Made by a program: the position numbers and the translations under genes
Notes under the pieces: generated by a model
What the model saw: the letters and a program-made list of their open reading frames with translations, nothing else
Told to the model about the DNA's origin: nothing
Database searches by the model: none
Part shown: positions 17,401 to 25,526 of the stretch, in pieces
Layout: every line of letters starts with the position of its first letter
Numbering within the stretch: position 1 is the stretch's first letter
Origin: an uncultured Muribaculaceae bacterium
GTDB taxonomy: Bacteria; Bacteroidota; Bacteroidia; Bacteroidales; Muribaculaceae
DNA length: 64,000 nucleotides
Direction: 5' to 3'
Assembly (NCBI GenBank): GCA_910588035.1
Contig: CAJUPY010000013.1
Coordinates: forward strand, 1-64,000

Positions 17401-19278
17401 ATAGGGCAAGGGAGAGATATTTCCATTCAAGGCTACAGTCATCGCCGCATTGGGATTGCCGGATGTCAGTTTCAGGTCGGCTATGCCGCCGTGGAGTTTT
17501 CCGTCGAGAGCGATATCGGTCAATTGAAGACGGTTATAAGTCACCGAGCGGACATCGATTCTGGCGTCAATGTCGGTCTTTGCAGAGAACGGGTCATAGC
17601 CGTGTCCCTTGACATCGGCCGACATGGTCAGGTCGGCGATACCCATTGTCGGGAGAATGCTCTGAAGCGGGAATCTGACTGCATTGAGCGAGGCGTCGTA
17701 GTTTTCGGCACGGTTGTTCCAAAATGCATCGAGGGCAACAGTGCCACTATCGGTGAATGCTTTCAACCGGGCATCGATGACACCTTTATTCATTGTCACA
17801 TTTCCATCGAGTCTGAGTCTCGGAATATCGATCATGCGTTTCAGTTTCGCGTCGAGGACCGATGATTTTATCACCGGACCGTTTATTATTTTACCCTTGA
17901 GATCGAGTTTACCTGAGATTTTGTCGATATTCATGACTTGTTCAACACGTCCAGATGCCGACAGGTCGGCTACTTTCGGCAAGTTGACCGACAGTTGGGT
18001 CACCTCCAGATCTGAGACAGTTCCATCGGCATCGGCAATCAGTTGGATATCGGTCGCTTTGGGCAGTGACGATAACATTGACGACATCGTCGGGAACAAC
18101 ATCTCGAGATCGGCCGGAGATATTTTCGCCGATGCTTTCAGGCGCAACGGCAGGTCGGGATCAGAGGTCAGATCACCGACACCCATTGACGCATCGAGAT
18201 TAATCGAGGAATAGAGTGTGTTGATGGCGAAATCGCGGGCGTTCATCGCGACCGAGTCCATCGAAAATGTTCCTGTTGCATCGAGTTGGATCCCACTGCG
18301 TTCACGTGCGTGCAATTTCTTGAGAGGCACCCTGATCTCAGTGGCGCGGTTGAAGAGCGAGTCGACCTCGATTTCAATTTCCGATACACCGATATAATTC
18401 AAATCAAGTCCGTCGGCCGGCGTTGCACCCGAAGCAGCATAAAGCGCATCACCTCTTGTCAAGATGACGCTTCCTATGTTGACAGTCCATGGAGCTGATG
18501 ACGACGCTGTGGTGTCGGTCGGTTCTTTCGACAATTCAGCGACAAGAGGATATATGTAACGTGCCGATACCGAATCGAGCATGACGCTTTTGCCGGTGAT
18601 CTCGGCTTTCTGCATGTCAAACAGACCGTCGTTGAGTTTCGCGGAATTAATGCGGGCGTCAAGAGTGTCGATTGTCCCGACAAGTTTCATTCCGAATTCG
18701 ACGTCGTCGATCGACAGCCGGCGGGCTTTCACCGTCAATGGCATTACGGCGGCGGTGTCAGTTTTTTCAACAGCCGTGGAGTCGGGTCGTATTATCATTG
18801 ACACACGTCCGCCTGTCAACCGTGCGTCATCGAGATCGATATCCATATTTTTCAGTGCGACAGTCGCCTCTGACAACTCAAACCGGTTGACTACAGCTCT
18901 GAGCTGAATGGCCGAATCGGGATTGCCCATAGAGTAGACCGCATCTGAGGCATCGAGTTTCATAACCTCGACTTTTCCACGCAAAAGCGGCATTACCGAG
19001 GCTTTCGCCCTGAGAGAACCGAGATTTATCATCGTGTCGCCCTCCTGGGTCATGACAAAACCGTCGACCTCAAGTCTCAGCGGAAACTTCAGTCTGACCT
19101 TATCGGCACTCAGATTCATCGGTCCTGATGAATTTACCGAATCAAACACTTTGGACACTGCAAAATCTTGAACGAACGGCACATAAACGGCCACCACGGT
19201 CAAAACAACAAGAATTGCCAACCCACCGAAAATGCGGGCTGACCATTTTCCTACCCTATGCCAAATCTTATTACTCAA
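14485..19278 (-). CDS. tamB: Translocation and assembly module protein TamB
   Basis: The 1597-residue protein has one N-terminal membrane anchor (about 14-36) and a very long region of repeated beta-strand segments such as LDLKGKI and VNLPKVADLSASGRV. This is the elongated groove of the AsmA/TamB/VPS13-like bridge family. The C-terminal TamB (DUF490) domain covers about 1150-1570. It is predicted to span the periplasm from inner membrane to TamA. The length is within the range for the family. It is transcribed divergently from the TrmH gene and leads the tamB-tamA pair. The start ATG at 19278 immediately precedes the positive-inside anchor, so it is well supported. Confidence 0.92.
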   Translation of the reverse strand: MSNKIWHRVGKWSARIFGGLAILVVLTVVAVYVPFVQDFAVSKVFDSVNSSGPMNLSADKVRLKFPLRLEVDGFVMTQEGDTMINLGSLRAKASVMPLLRGKVEVMKLDASDAVYSMGNPDSAIQLRAVVNRFELSEATVALKNMDIDLDDARLTGGRVSMIIRPDSTAVEKTDTAAVMPLTVKARRLSIDDVEFGMKLVGTIDTLDARINSAKLNDGLFDMQKAEITGKSVMLDSVSARYIYPLVAELSKEPTDTTASSSAPWTVNIGSVILTRGDALYAASGATPADGLDLNYIGVSEIEIEVDSLFNRATEIRVPLKKLHARERSGIQLDATGTFSMDSVAMNARDFAINTLYSSINLDASMGVGDLTSDPDLPLRLKASAKISPADLEMLFPTMSSMLSSLPKATDIQLIADADGTVSDLEVTQLSVNLPKVADLSASGRVEQVMNIDKISGKLDLKGKIINGPVIKSSVLDAKLKRMIDIPRLRLDGNVTMNKGVIDARLKAFTDSGTVALDAFWNNRAENYDASLNAVRFPLQSILPTMGIADLTMSADVKGHGYDPFSAKTDIDARIDVRSVTYNRLQLTDIALDGKLHGGIADLKLTSGNPNAAMTVALNGNISPLPYDLALNADVSNLDLFALGMTADTMTVAMTLDGNAVIDPDSSMICADLDFRKLRLDMNASRRIATDNLKINFNATDSTTAAKVDNKDMTIRFSSPTSLDSLSARFTEVIDSMNLYVSRQNVDIRTIQELMPKFHLGIKAGKNNIIHDFAKTSGISFDELKMSADNDSVMTLDSRMLDFVTGSTHIDTLRLKGRQVMQYFMFRANIDNAPGTMDQFAHVEANGYAAGSKAGIFMRQSNLKGDIGYRLGLVAQIADSVVTVNFVPYNPVIGYKPWTVNEDNFIEVNLAKKHIDANLAMKSAESSVRLFTQHNDSIDRQEDIILQIKDVKIADWIALNPFAPSIKGDLSADMKIRQDEDKMLNGLGTVSLDNFYYGRERVGSFDLDVDVTTNARGSLSANVALLVDSVKTITAYGHLNDTTSAEPFLLDFEMIRFPLKVVNPFLPPRTAKLTGTLNGQMDITGDMASPVFNGYLDFDSTSLFVNMLGTTFKFSENKIPVDSNVVTFNDFEIKAINKNPLNINGVVDMRHLFEPLIDLSLNASNMQIVGSNRVTKGSDVYGKAFVDIDAKAKGSLTMLDIDASLTVLSGTNVTYVMTDAQNAIQSKANSDMVRFVNFADTASLVAADSIATKSTMLNLDAMLTVQEGSTINVDLSTDGKNKVSIQSNGTLDYTMNMMNDSRLNGRLNITGGFVRYTPPFMSEKLFRFSENSYVAFNGDMMNPILNVHAVDNLKANVTQTGQNSRLITFDIQLNVTGSLNEMNVSFDLSTNDDITVQNELQSMSADQRANQAMNLLLYNVYTGPGTRGDSNIGGNALYSFLESQLNSWAANNIKGVDLSFGINQYDQTTNGATSTTTSYSYKVSKTLFNDRFKIIVGGNYTNDQDPDQNIAEDLINDISFEYQLNKSGTMVIRIFRHTGFESILEGEITQTGVGFVYKRKLQSLRDLFRPFSRNRQELPQQGNVINQETPLKPEDEKN

Positions 19279-19337
19279 AACAAATAGTTGATATGATGAA
19301 TGCTGTTATTGAAAAAACGTCTGTAGGCATGTTTTTG

Positions 19338-19368
19338 TTGTGCAAGACGAAGTTTTTGACTATTTTTG
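19338..19368 (+). promoter_or_regulatory. Promoter of the trmH-family gene and radA
   Basis: TTG at 19338-19340, 20-base spacer and TATTTTTG at 19361-19368. The start codon chosen at 19394 is 25 bases downstream; an ORF start at 19340 would lie inside the promoter and is therefore rejected. Confidence 0.65.
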
Positions 19369-19393
19369 TAGCTACAAGATTCGCCTACACGAC

Positions 19394-20158
19394 ATGGAAA
19401 TAACTAATTCGATCAGAAAACTGGTGAAAAGCCTCGGAGACAGCCGTCATCGCAACGAACAGCGGCTGTTTGTAGCCGAAGGAGAAAAATGTGTGACAGA
19501 AACGCTGGGGGCGTTCAAACTGAAGTATCTTTTCGCCACACGACGGTGGATTGAGGAAAATCAAGGTGTCGCCAAGCGGTTTGGAGCCGTAGCGGCAACA
19601 TCAGACGACATCTCACGGATGTCTCAGCTGAAGGCACCCCGGCCGGTGATAGCCGTTTATGAGATGCCCGAAGAAACGAATCGGCCAGAGTTGTCAAACA
19701 ATCAGCTTGTTCTGGCACTTGACAGAATACAAGATCCGGGCAATCTCGGAACCATTATACGAATAGCCGACTGGTTCGGCATAAAAACGATTCTTGCATC
19801 GGAAGACACGGTCGACCGGTTTAATCCGAAAGTCGTCCAGGCGACAATGGGAGCCATTGGCCGCGTCTCCATAATCTACTGCGACCTCAGTTCGACACTT
19901 GCAGAACTGTCAGAGTCAATGCCCGTCTACGGAACCTTTCTTGACGGAGACGATATTTACCACACCGATCTGACGGGTAACGGAATCATCGTCATGGGAA
20001 ATGAAGGTAACGGCATCAGCGATCAGGTCTCATCGTCGGTCAACCGCCGCCTGTTCATTCCGCCCTACCCTGCCGATGCGTCGACAGTGGAGTCGCTGAA
20101 TGTCTCCATGGCCACAGCCATCACCGTGGCCGAATTCCGTCGCAGAAATTCAAGATAA
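19394..20158 (+). CDS. TrmH/SpoU-family RNA 2'-O-methyltransferase
   Basis: The 254-residue cytoplasmic enzyme has an N-terminal substrate-binding domain (RHRNEQRLFVAEGEK) and the three SPOUT knot motifs. Motif 1 is QDPGNLGTIIRIADWFG near 117, motif 2 is GIIVMGNEGNGIS near 201 and motif 3 is DASTVESLNVSMATAI near 231. It methylates ribose 2'-OH in rRNA or tRNA using S-adenosylmethionine; the exact site cannot be deduced. It ends 3 bases before radA, indicating an operon. Confidence 0.9.
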   Translation: MEITNSIRKLVKSLGDSRHRNEQRLFVAEGEKCVTETLGAFKLKYLFATRRWIEENQGVAKRFGAVAATSDDISRMSQLKAPRPVIAVYEMPEETNRPELSNNQLVLALDRIQDPGNLGTIIRIADWFGIKTILASEDTVDRFNPKVVQATMGAIGRVSIIYCDLSSTLAELSESMPVYGTFLDGDDIYHTDLTGNGIIVMGNEGNGISDQVSSSVNRRLFIPPYPADASTVESLNVSMATAITVAEFRRRNSR

Positions 20159-20161
20159 ATC

Positions 20162-21526
20162 ATGGCAAAGCAACTTAAATCAATATGGTTCTGCACCGAG
20201 TGTGGTGCAGACTCTCCGAAATGGGAAGGCCGCTGTCCGGCTTGCGGCGCGTGGAACACTATGGTCGAAGAGAAAGCTACGGCAAAAAGCAAAGGCATTA
20301 TCCAGACCTCACACGGAGTCAAAAGCAAGCCCCAGCGCGTTTCTGAGATAACCGCGCTCGACGAACCGCGCATTGTTTTGCCCAGCGACGAACTGAACCG
20401 GGTTCTCGGCGGCGGGCTTGTCGCCGGCTCCCTGGTCTTGATCGGAGGAGAACCGGGCATAGGGAAATCGACATTGGTGTTGCAAAACATACTTTCGATC
20501 AGATCACGCACAGTGCTCTACGTCTCGGGCGAAGAAAGCGCGACGCAACTGAAACTCCGTGCCGACCGTCTCGGTCGCGTCAGCGACAATTGTTTCATTG
20601 TCACCGAGACCTCTCTTGAAAACATCATGAACCACATAGAGTCGGTCAACCCCGGACTTCTCATTGTCGATTCGATACAGACAATAGCTTCCGACGCCCT
20701 TGAATCGGCAGCGGGCAGCGTGAGCCAGGTCAGGGAGTGTGCGGTCAGACTGCTGAAATATGCCAAAGAAAGTGGTGTGCCCGTGATCTTGATCGGCCAT
20801 ATCACCAAAGAAGGCAGTCTCGCCGGCCCGAAAGTTCTCGAACATATCGTCGACGCCGTGCTTCAGTTCGAGGGTGACAGCCAATACATGTACCGCATTC
20901 TGCGATCGATCAAAAACCGGTTCGGCAGCACATCGGAACTCGGAATCTACGAAATGTGTCAACGTGGGCTGCGGGAGGTCACCAACCCGTCGGAGATGCT
21001 TCTCAGCCAAAGTGACGAGGAATTGTCGGGGGTGGCTGTCGGAGTGACTCTCGAAGGCGCAAGACCGTTTCTGATCGAGACACAGGCACTTGTGAGCACG
21101 GCAGCATACGGCACACCACAACGCTCGGTCAACGGTTTCGATTCAAAACGAATGAGCATGCTGCTCGCCGTTCTCGAGAAACGGGTCGGCTTCAAACTGA
21201 TTCAGAAAGATGTTTTCCTGAACATCGCGGGCGGTCTGAAAGTAAACGACACGGCACTCGACCTGCCTGTCATATGCGCAATTCTGTCTTCCAACGTCGA
21301 CATTGCCATTGCACGCGACATCTGCATGAGCGGCGAGATTGGTCTCTCGGGTGAGATCAGACCTGTCACGCGTGTCGAGCAACGTATTCTTGAGGCAGAG
21401 AAACTCGGAATGTCAACTATCATCATTCCACGCAACAACCTCAAGGGAGTCGACACATCAAAACGTAAGATCAAGATTATCGAGGTCTCGAAAGTCGAGG
21501 AGGCCTTCCGTCAGCTGTTTTCATGA
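20162..21526 (+). CDS. radA: DNA repair protein RadA
   Basis: RadA is a RecA-like ATPase that promotes branch migration in recombination. The 454-residue protein has the N-terminal C4 zinc finger (CTECGADSPKWEGRCPACGAW in two CxxC pairs, 10-29), Walker A GGEPGIGKST near 98, the RadA-specific KNRFGS near 251 and a C-terminal Lon-protease-like domain. Full length for the family. It follows the methyltransferase gene by 3 bases. Its last 16 bases overlap the 3' end of the convergent apbE gene. Confidence 0.96.
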   Translation: MAKQLKSIWFCTECGADSPKWEGRCPACGAWNTMVEEKATAKSKGIIQTSHGVKSKPQRVSEITALDEPRIVLPSDELNRVLGGGLVAGSLVLIGGEPGIGKSTLVLQNILSIRSRTVLYVSGEESATQLKLRADRLGRVSDNCFIVTETSLENIMNHIESVNPGLLIVDSIQTIASDALESAAGSVSQVRECAVRLLKYAKESGVPVILIGHITKEGSLAGPKVLEHIVDAVLQFEGDSQYMYRILRSIKNRFGSTSELGIYEMCQRGLREVTNPSEMLLSQSDEELSGVAVGVTLEGARPFLIETQALVSTAAYGTPQRSVNGFDSKRMSMLLAVLEKRVGFKLIQKDVFLNIAGGLKVNDTALDLPVICAILSSNVDIAIARDICMSGEIGLSGEIRPVTRVEQRILEAEKLGMSTIIIPRNNLKGVDTSKRKIKIIEVSKVEEAFRQLFS

Positions 21527-22530
21527 TCAGAGGGGAAACCCGATGATCTCAGCAATCTCCATGAACCGTCATCGGCCGATGTCACCAACAGACATTCGGC
21601 TCCTTCAAACCGCTCTATCATTGCCAGCGCATCGGTTGCCGGCATAGCCATACAAGCCGTAGCCAGGGCATCGGCTTCCATACATGTCGGCGCAATCACC
21701 GTTGCCGAAAGTGTCGAAGTCTCGACCGAGCGTCCGGTCACAGGAGAGATGGTGTGTCCGAACCGGCGTCCCTCACTGTCACGTCTGAAATTGCGGTAAT
21801 TGCCCGAGGTTGCCACACCACAGTCGGTTACACTTATCACCATGAGCCGACGGTGTGTGACCGACGAGTCATTGTTGACCGGAGCATCGATTTGAATGCG
21901 CCAAGGTTCACCACGCCTGTTGAGACCTCCGAGGGCAAGTTCTCCGCCGATCTCCACCATGTAGTCGGTGGCTCCGTTTCGTCTGAGCATGGCGGCGACT
22001 TCATCACATCCGAGCCCTTTGGTGATGGCACTGAAATTAAACTGTGTTCCAGGCGATTTCTTTTCCATCACTCCCCCGGCGATCTGACACTGCGAGATGC
22101 CGACCAACCGGAGTGCCGAATCGATCGACAGGTCGGTCGGAACGGCGGGTTCTTTATCACCATAGCCGAACCCCCATAGGTTGACTAACGGTGCCACTGT
22201 CGGATCAAACATGCCGCCGCTGGCTCTGTTGATTTCCTGCGACTTTTCAAACACCTTTATGATATGTCGGTCGACAGTCATCGATTCCGACCGGTTTATC
22301 GCCGAAATGACCGACCCCGCATTGAACGGCGACAATGACATCTCAACCTGCTTCATCACCGGCAAGATCGAGTCGGAACAATCGTTGGCAGAAGTCCAGG
22401 TTATATGGTAGGTCGTATTCCAGACCATGCCCGATTGCTCCCATACCCTCCCGCGGCCGCAGGAACAAGAAAGCATTAAAATTGCCGCAATCACACAAAC
22501 GATTGGTACACAATTATTTATATTTCTCAT
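21511..22530 (-). CDS. apbE: FAD:protein FMN transferase (ApbE lipoprotein)
   Basis: ApbE attaches FMN covalently to threonine in extracytoplasmic flavoproteins such as NqrB, NqrC and RnfG. The 339-residue product has a lipoprotein leader ending in LSCSC. It shows the ApbE core motifs FDPTVAPLVNLWGFG (about 106-120), SAITKGLG near 167, MVEIGGELALGG near 195 and the metal-binding GHTISPVTG near 259. It acts on the periplasmic face. The -7-like box TAATTTTG (reverse strand, 22554-22561) precedes it. The gene converges on radA with a 16-base overlap. Confidence 0.94.
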   Translation of the reverse strand: MRNINNCVPIVCVIAAILMLSCSCGRGRVWEQSGMVWNTTYHITWTSANDCSDSILPVMKQVEMSLSPFNAGSVISAINRSESMTVDRHIIKVFEKSQEINRASGGMFDPTVAPLVNLWGFGYGDKEPAVPTDLSIDSALRLVGISQCQIAGGVMEKKSPGTQFNFSAITKGLGCDEVAAMLRRNGATDYMVEIGGELALGGLNRRGEPWRIQIDAPVNNDSSVTHRRLMVISVTDCGVATSGNYRNFRRDSEGRRFGHTISPVTGRSVETSTLSATVIAPTCMEADALATACMAMPATDALAMIERFEGAECLLVTSADDGSWRLLRSSGFPSDHENS

Positions 22531-22553
22531 AAAAACATCGTCTTATAATTTTT

Positions 22554-22561
22554 CAAAATTA
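22554..22561 (-). promoter_or_regulatory. -7 box of apbE
   Basis: TAATTTTG on the minus strand, 24 bases before the apbE start. No TTG lies at the expected 19-21-base distance, only TTTGG 10-12 bases upstream, so support is partial. Confidence 0.4.
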
Positions 22562-22656
22562 CACATTTTATTCCAAACTTTTTTAATAACTTAGGCGTTG
22601 AAAACTATTATTTTGCTTTTCAGGCATATGTCTAACTCTTAATTTCATTATCAATC

Positions 22657-23232
22657 ATGAACCGTTCGTTTATTTTCCTTGCCGAAGGATTTGAAGAAAT
22701 TGAAGCTCTGACCGTAATTGATGTGATGCGTAGAGCCGGAATGGATATCAAATCGGTGGCTGTCACCCACGATGTCAATGTTACGGGAGCCCACGGAATA
22801 ACCGTGAAGGCCGACCTAACCCTATCTGAAACAGAGTTTGACGAAGCCGAATGGCTGATTGTTCCGGGAGGAATGCCCGGTTCAACCAACCTCAGCCAAT
22901 GTGAAAAACTTAACGATGCACTCAAGGCACACGCCGCCAAAGGTGGAGGCATTGCAGCTATCTGTGCCGCACCTGCAGTCGTGCTCTATCCTTTAGGAAT
23001 TCTTGACGGCAAAGAGGCGACCTGTTATCCCGGTTTTGAAAAAGACTGCGTGAAAGCGGTCATGAGAGACGCTCCCGTTGTCGCCCTGCCAAACCTGATC
23101 ACGGCCAACGGCCCGGCCTCAGCTCTGAGATTCGCCCTCTCTATTGTCGCCGCCTCAATGGGAGAACACAACGCCCAGTCGGTCGGAAGCGGAATGCTTT
23201 TCTACCCTAAATCGGTGAACTTCTACTTCTGA
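22657..23232 (+). CDS. DJ-1/PfpI-family protein
   Basis: The 191-residue protein matches the DJ-1 branch. It has the opening FIFLAEGFEEIEA with the conserved Glu17-like acid (about 12), LIVPGGMPGSTNL near 68 and the nucleophile elbow AAICAAPAVV with the reactive Cys near 108. It ends with ANGPASALRFALSIV. Members act in oxidative-stress protection, glyoxal or glycation repair, or as chaperones; the exact activity cannot be chosen from sequence. It is monocistronic, divergent from apbE, and is followed by a very stable hairpin. Confidence 0.9.
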   Translation: MNRSFIFLAEGFEEIEALTVIDVMRRAGMDIKSVAVTHDVNVTGAHGITVKADLTLSETEFDEAEWLIVPGGMPGSTNLSQCEKLNDALKAHAAKGGGIAAICAAPAVVLYPLGILDGKEATCYPGFEKDCVKAVMRDAPVVALPNLITANGPASALRFALSIVAASMGEHNAQSVGSGMLFYPKSVNFYF

Positions 23233-23257
23233 TTCGATCACGGTCAGCAACTTTTTA

Positions 23258-23300
23258 CCGCGTGACGATGCAACTCTTTTCGTGTTGTATCGTCACGCGG
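23258..23300. repeat. 17-bp hairpin after the DJ-1 gene
   Basis: Bases 23258-23274 pair with 23284-23300 around a 9-base loop, with 16 Watson-Crick pairs and one G-U pair. There is no T-run on either side beyond CTTTTTA just before it. It may act as a factor-dependent or bidirectional terminator, or be a leftover inverted repeat of a mobile element at the edge of the accessory patch. Confidence 0.6.
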
Positions 23301-23625
23301 CTTCATTGACCACACATCGAATACTTCCGCGCAGCGATGAACGAGAGCACCAACTACCGTAATAGGGCGAACGCTTTCAAGCATTTCTGCAACTATGCCA
23401 AAGGAGGAAAAGACCAAGATTGAGAGATGGAACTGAGGCAGGTGCGTCAGACCATATAGGACAAGACCGAGGAAGATCTGACCGAAACCCGGACCGACCG
23501 TTTCTGACCGACAAGGAATTTGACAAAGGCTGCAAGGAACTCGACCCACGTCTCCTTTCCCTGCCGTCATGGAGGATCTTGAACAGACACCAAACAGAGG
23601 GATGAGACGATATATTATTATGCAG
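23301..23625. pseudogene. Gap with protein-like debris, no intact gene
   Basis: A + strand frame at 23313-23420 reads like a real protein fragment (starting HIEYFRAAMNEST) but stops at 23421. A second fragment (LTDKEFDKGCKELDPRLL) appears about 90 bases later in another frame and ends at 23605. This pattern fits a decayed gene with frameshifts. No family is recognised and the minus-strand frame across the same bases looks like a shadow. Non-coding sequence remains possible. Confidence 0.3.
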
Positions 23626-24450
23626 TTATTCTAATCGGAATTCAGACATAATCCAAAAATAATCCTTATCACCATCAAATCGGACTTCTTTGTAAAGTCT
23701 ATATGTCCCGGGCTTGTTATTGTTAAGCAAAGAGCGCATCGTTACATCGAAACTATGAGAGCCTCCTTTGTATAAAAGAATACCCATACTATTCCAGAAC
23801 CCTTCGGTTGGCATATCATACCAATTACCATCCTCTCCACGACAAGCAACAATATAGGAAACTCCGAATTCTAATAGTCTTGAATTGTCATTCTTTAATG
23901 TAAAGGATACTTTTTCAGAATCAGCAGGAAATGAACTGGCATTAGGGGATAACGAAATACTGTCAGCTTCAATATTGGTTCTTGCCTCAATATTAATCTT
24001 TTCAGGCCCTTTCGGACCATCAAAATGAAGATATCTGGAATCACAGACATCATTCCGGAATTTCTTTTGCCAATATGGTGTATTTACAAGCACGTATATA
24101 TCCAGATGATCTTGTGCAACTCCCCATCCCCACACATTTTGACGCAGTGGATTATCCGCTTTGAGTGCCTCGAAATTTTTAGAGATTGTATCACTCAATC
24201 GACACAACTCCTGTTCGGTTGGAGGTCCCAATTCACAATCTTCTTCTGATATTACTGATTCAGATGACGGAGTCTCCAATATGCCAACAGGAGCTGCATA
24301 AACCGAATCTACTGACTGTGATAATTTCTGTTCTTTCCCATTTAGAGTTGATGTTTCTTTATTTGGACGGCTGCATCCTTGCAGGACAACCATAAACACA
24401 AGTATGCCAATATGTATAATCGGATGCTTTATTTTTAGAAATGAATTCAT
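23626..24450 (-). CDS. Lipoprotein with a C-terminal Ig-like domain
   Basis: The 274-residue product has a clear lipobox (VVLQGCSRP, acceptor near Cys26), a low-complexity Ser/Glu linker and a C-terminal domain from about 160. That domain has the pattern SLSPNASSF, VSFTLKNDNSRLLEFG, then PGTYRLYKEVRF and a closing strand, resembling the bacterial Ig-like (Big_14-type) fold. It should be anchored in a membrane facing the periplasm or surface. Base composition is visibly AT-richer than neighbouring genes, with many AAT, ATA and TTT codons, suggesting recent acquisition. It lies 1 base after the KilA-N gene stop, so the two probably moved and are transcribed together. Confidence 0.75.
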   Translation of the reverse strand: MNSFLKIKHPIIHIGILVFMVVLQGCSRPNKETSTLNGKEQKLSQSVDSVYAAPVGILETPSSESVISEEDCELGPPTEQELCRLSDTISKNFEALKADNPLRQNVWGWGVAQDHLDIYVLVNTPYWQKKFRNDVCDSRYLHFDGPKGPEKINIEARTNIEADSISLSPNASSFPADSEKVSFTLKNDNSRLLEFGVSYIVACRGEDGNWYDMPTEGFWNSMGILLYKGGSHSFDVTMRSLLNNNKPGTYRLYKEVRFDGDKDYFWIMSEFRLE

Positions 24451-24451
24451 A

Positions 24452-25261
24452 TCACTTCAATAATTTACGGTCGTTATCACCACTCTCCAGCACGCTCATC
24501 TGATGGATAGCTATTTGATTGAGTTTGATAAGTCTCTCTGACTGAGGCAGTCCTTGCTCTATGAATACGGCATTGAGGCTTTCCATATTTGATAGGCAAA
24601 TGAGTTCGTTGACTGAAGCGTAGTCGCGGATATTACCTTTCAAATCGGGGTTAGCCTCACGCCACTGTTTCGCTGTCATGCCGAACATAGCCACGTTCAA
24701 CACATCTGCTTCATTGGCATAGATGATGCTCGCCTGCGCTTTTGTGACCTCTGACGGAATTAGGTTCTGCCTGATAGCATCGGTGTGTATGCGGTAATTG
24801 ATCTTTGACAACTCACGCTTTGCAGACCACCCCAATGCTTTTTGCTCCTCTGCTTTAAGGCGTTGGAACTCCTTGACTATATATAATTCAAACTCAACCG
24901 AAATCCAACTTGCGAATTTGAATGCAATATCCTTATGGGCATAAGTGCCACCATAGCGTCCGGATTTGGAAATCAAACCGATAGCATCGGTTGTTTCAAT
25001 CCATTTCTTTGGAGATAGAGTAAAAGCATTTAAGCCCGCTTCTTTTCTAAACCCCTCGAATTCGAGGGGTTTGAAATCGGGGTTATATAGACTCTCCCAA
25101 ATGCCAAGAAACTCAATCGTATTACGGTTGCGCATCCAATTACCGATAACAGCGTTTGGATCATCGCTCTTGTGGCGAGCCAAATCGGTTATAGATACAT
25201 AGTCCTCACCATCAACATTGATGATGGTTATATTCGTATTCTGAACTGTGATTTTTGCCAT
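24452..25261 (-). CDS. KilA-N domain protein
   Basis: The 269-residue protein has an N-terminal KilA-N DNA-binding-like domain (about 1-110: INVDGEDYVSITDLAR, then WMRNRNTIEFLGIWE and the GRYGGTYAHKDIAFKFASWIS core). A helical C-terminal region follows. KilA-N proteins are common in phages and mobile elements. A longer frame starts at 25291, but that ATG sits inside the -7 box TATTTTTG at 25289-25296, so the ATG at 25261 is preferred. The gene is AT-rich compared with its surroundings, has no phage structural neighbours, and pairs with the lipoprotein gene one base downstream. Likely horizontally acquired. Confidence 0.85.
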   Translation of the reverse strand: MAKITVQNTNITIINVDGEDYVSITDLARHKSDDPNAVIGNWMRNRNTIEFLGIWESLYNPDFKPLEFEGFRKEAGLNAFTLSPKKWIETTDAIGLISKSGRYGGTYAHKDIAFKFASWISVEFELYIVKEFQRLKAEEQKALGWSAKRELSKINYRIHTDAIRQNLIPSEVTKAQASIIYANEADVLNVAMFGMTAKQWREANPDLKGNIRDYASVNELICLSNMESLNAVFIEQGLPQSERLIKLNQIAIHQMSVLESGDNDRKLLK

Positions 25262-25288
25262 TTGGAGATAAGCGTTTGATTTCAAATG

Positions 25289-25296
25289 CAAAAATA
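25289..25296 (-). promoter_or_regulatory. -7 box of the KilA-N gene
   Basis: TATTTTTG on the minus strand, 27 bases before the ATG at 25261. No well-placed TTG -33 element. Confidence 0.45.
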
Positions 25297-25526
25297 CGTC
25301 AAAAAAATGGACATATCAGCGTATTAGCCTACTTTTCAGCGTGATTAAATCCGATATTGGCCACGATGGTGTTCGATAGCCTCTGCAAGGGAAAAGCCTC
25401 GACCCGATTTTGATATGTTGGCAAGTGCGGACAGCCATTATTGGAGTGCCAATGGCATAAAAACAGGCCCGAATGCGAAGTTAAAAATTATAAAGCAAAA
25501 TATAAGCGACTGCCGGATGCCGATTG

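Noticed and set aside
20504..21121. 205-codon frame opposite radA
   Set aside because: Antisense shadow of the conserved RadA ATPase domain.
23244..23570. 108-codon minus-strand frame after the DJ-1 gene
   Set aside because: It reads through one arm of the long hairpin and shows no domain; the + strand fragments look more protein-like.
25262..25291. Upstream start codon of the KilA-N gene
   Set aside because: It is inside the -7 box of the promoter, so it would not be on the transcript.
25292..25526. Possible mobile-element remnant between KilA-N and transglutaminase genes
   Set aside because: No terminal repeats, transposase motif or intact frame could be found; left as an ordinary gap.
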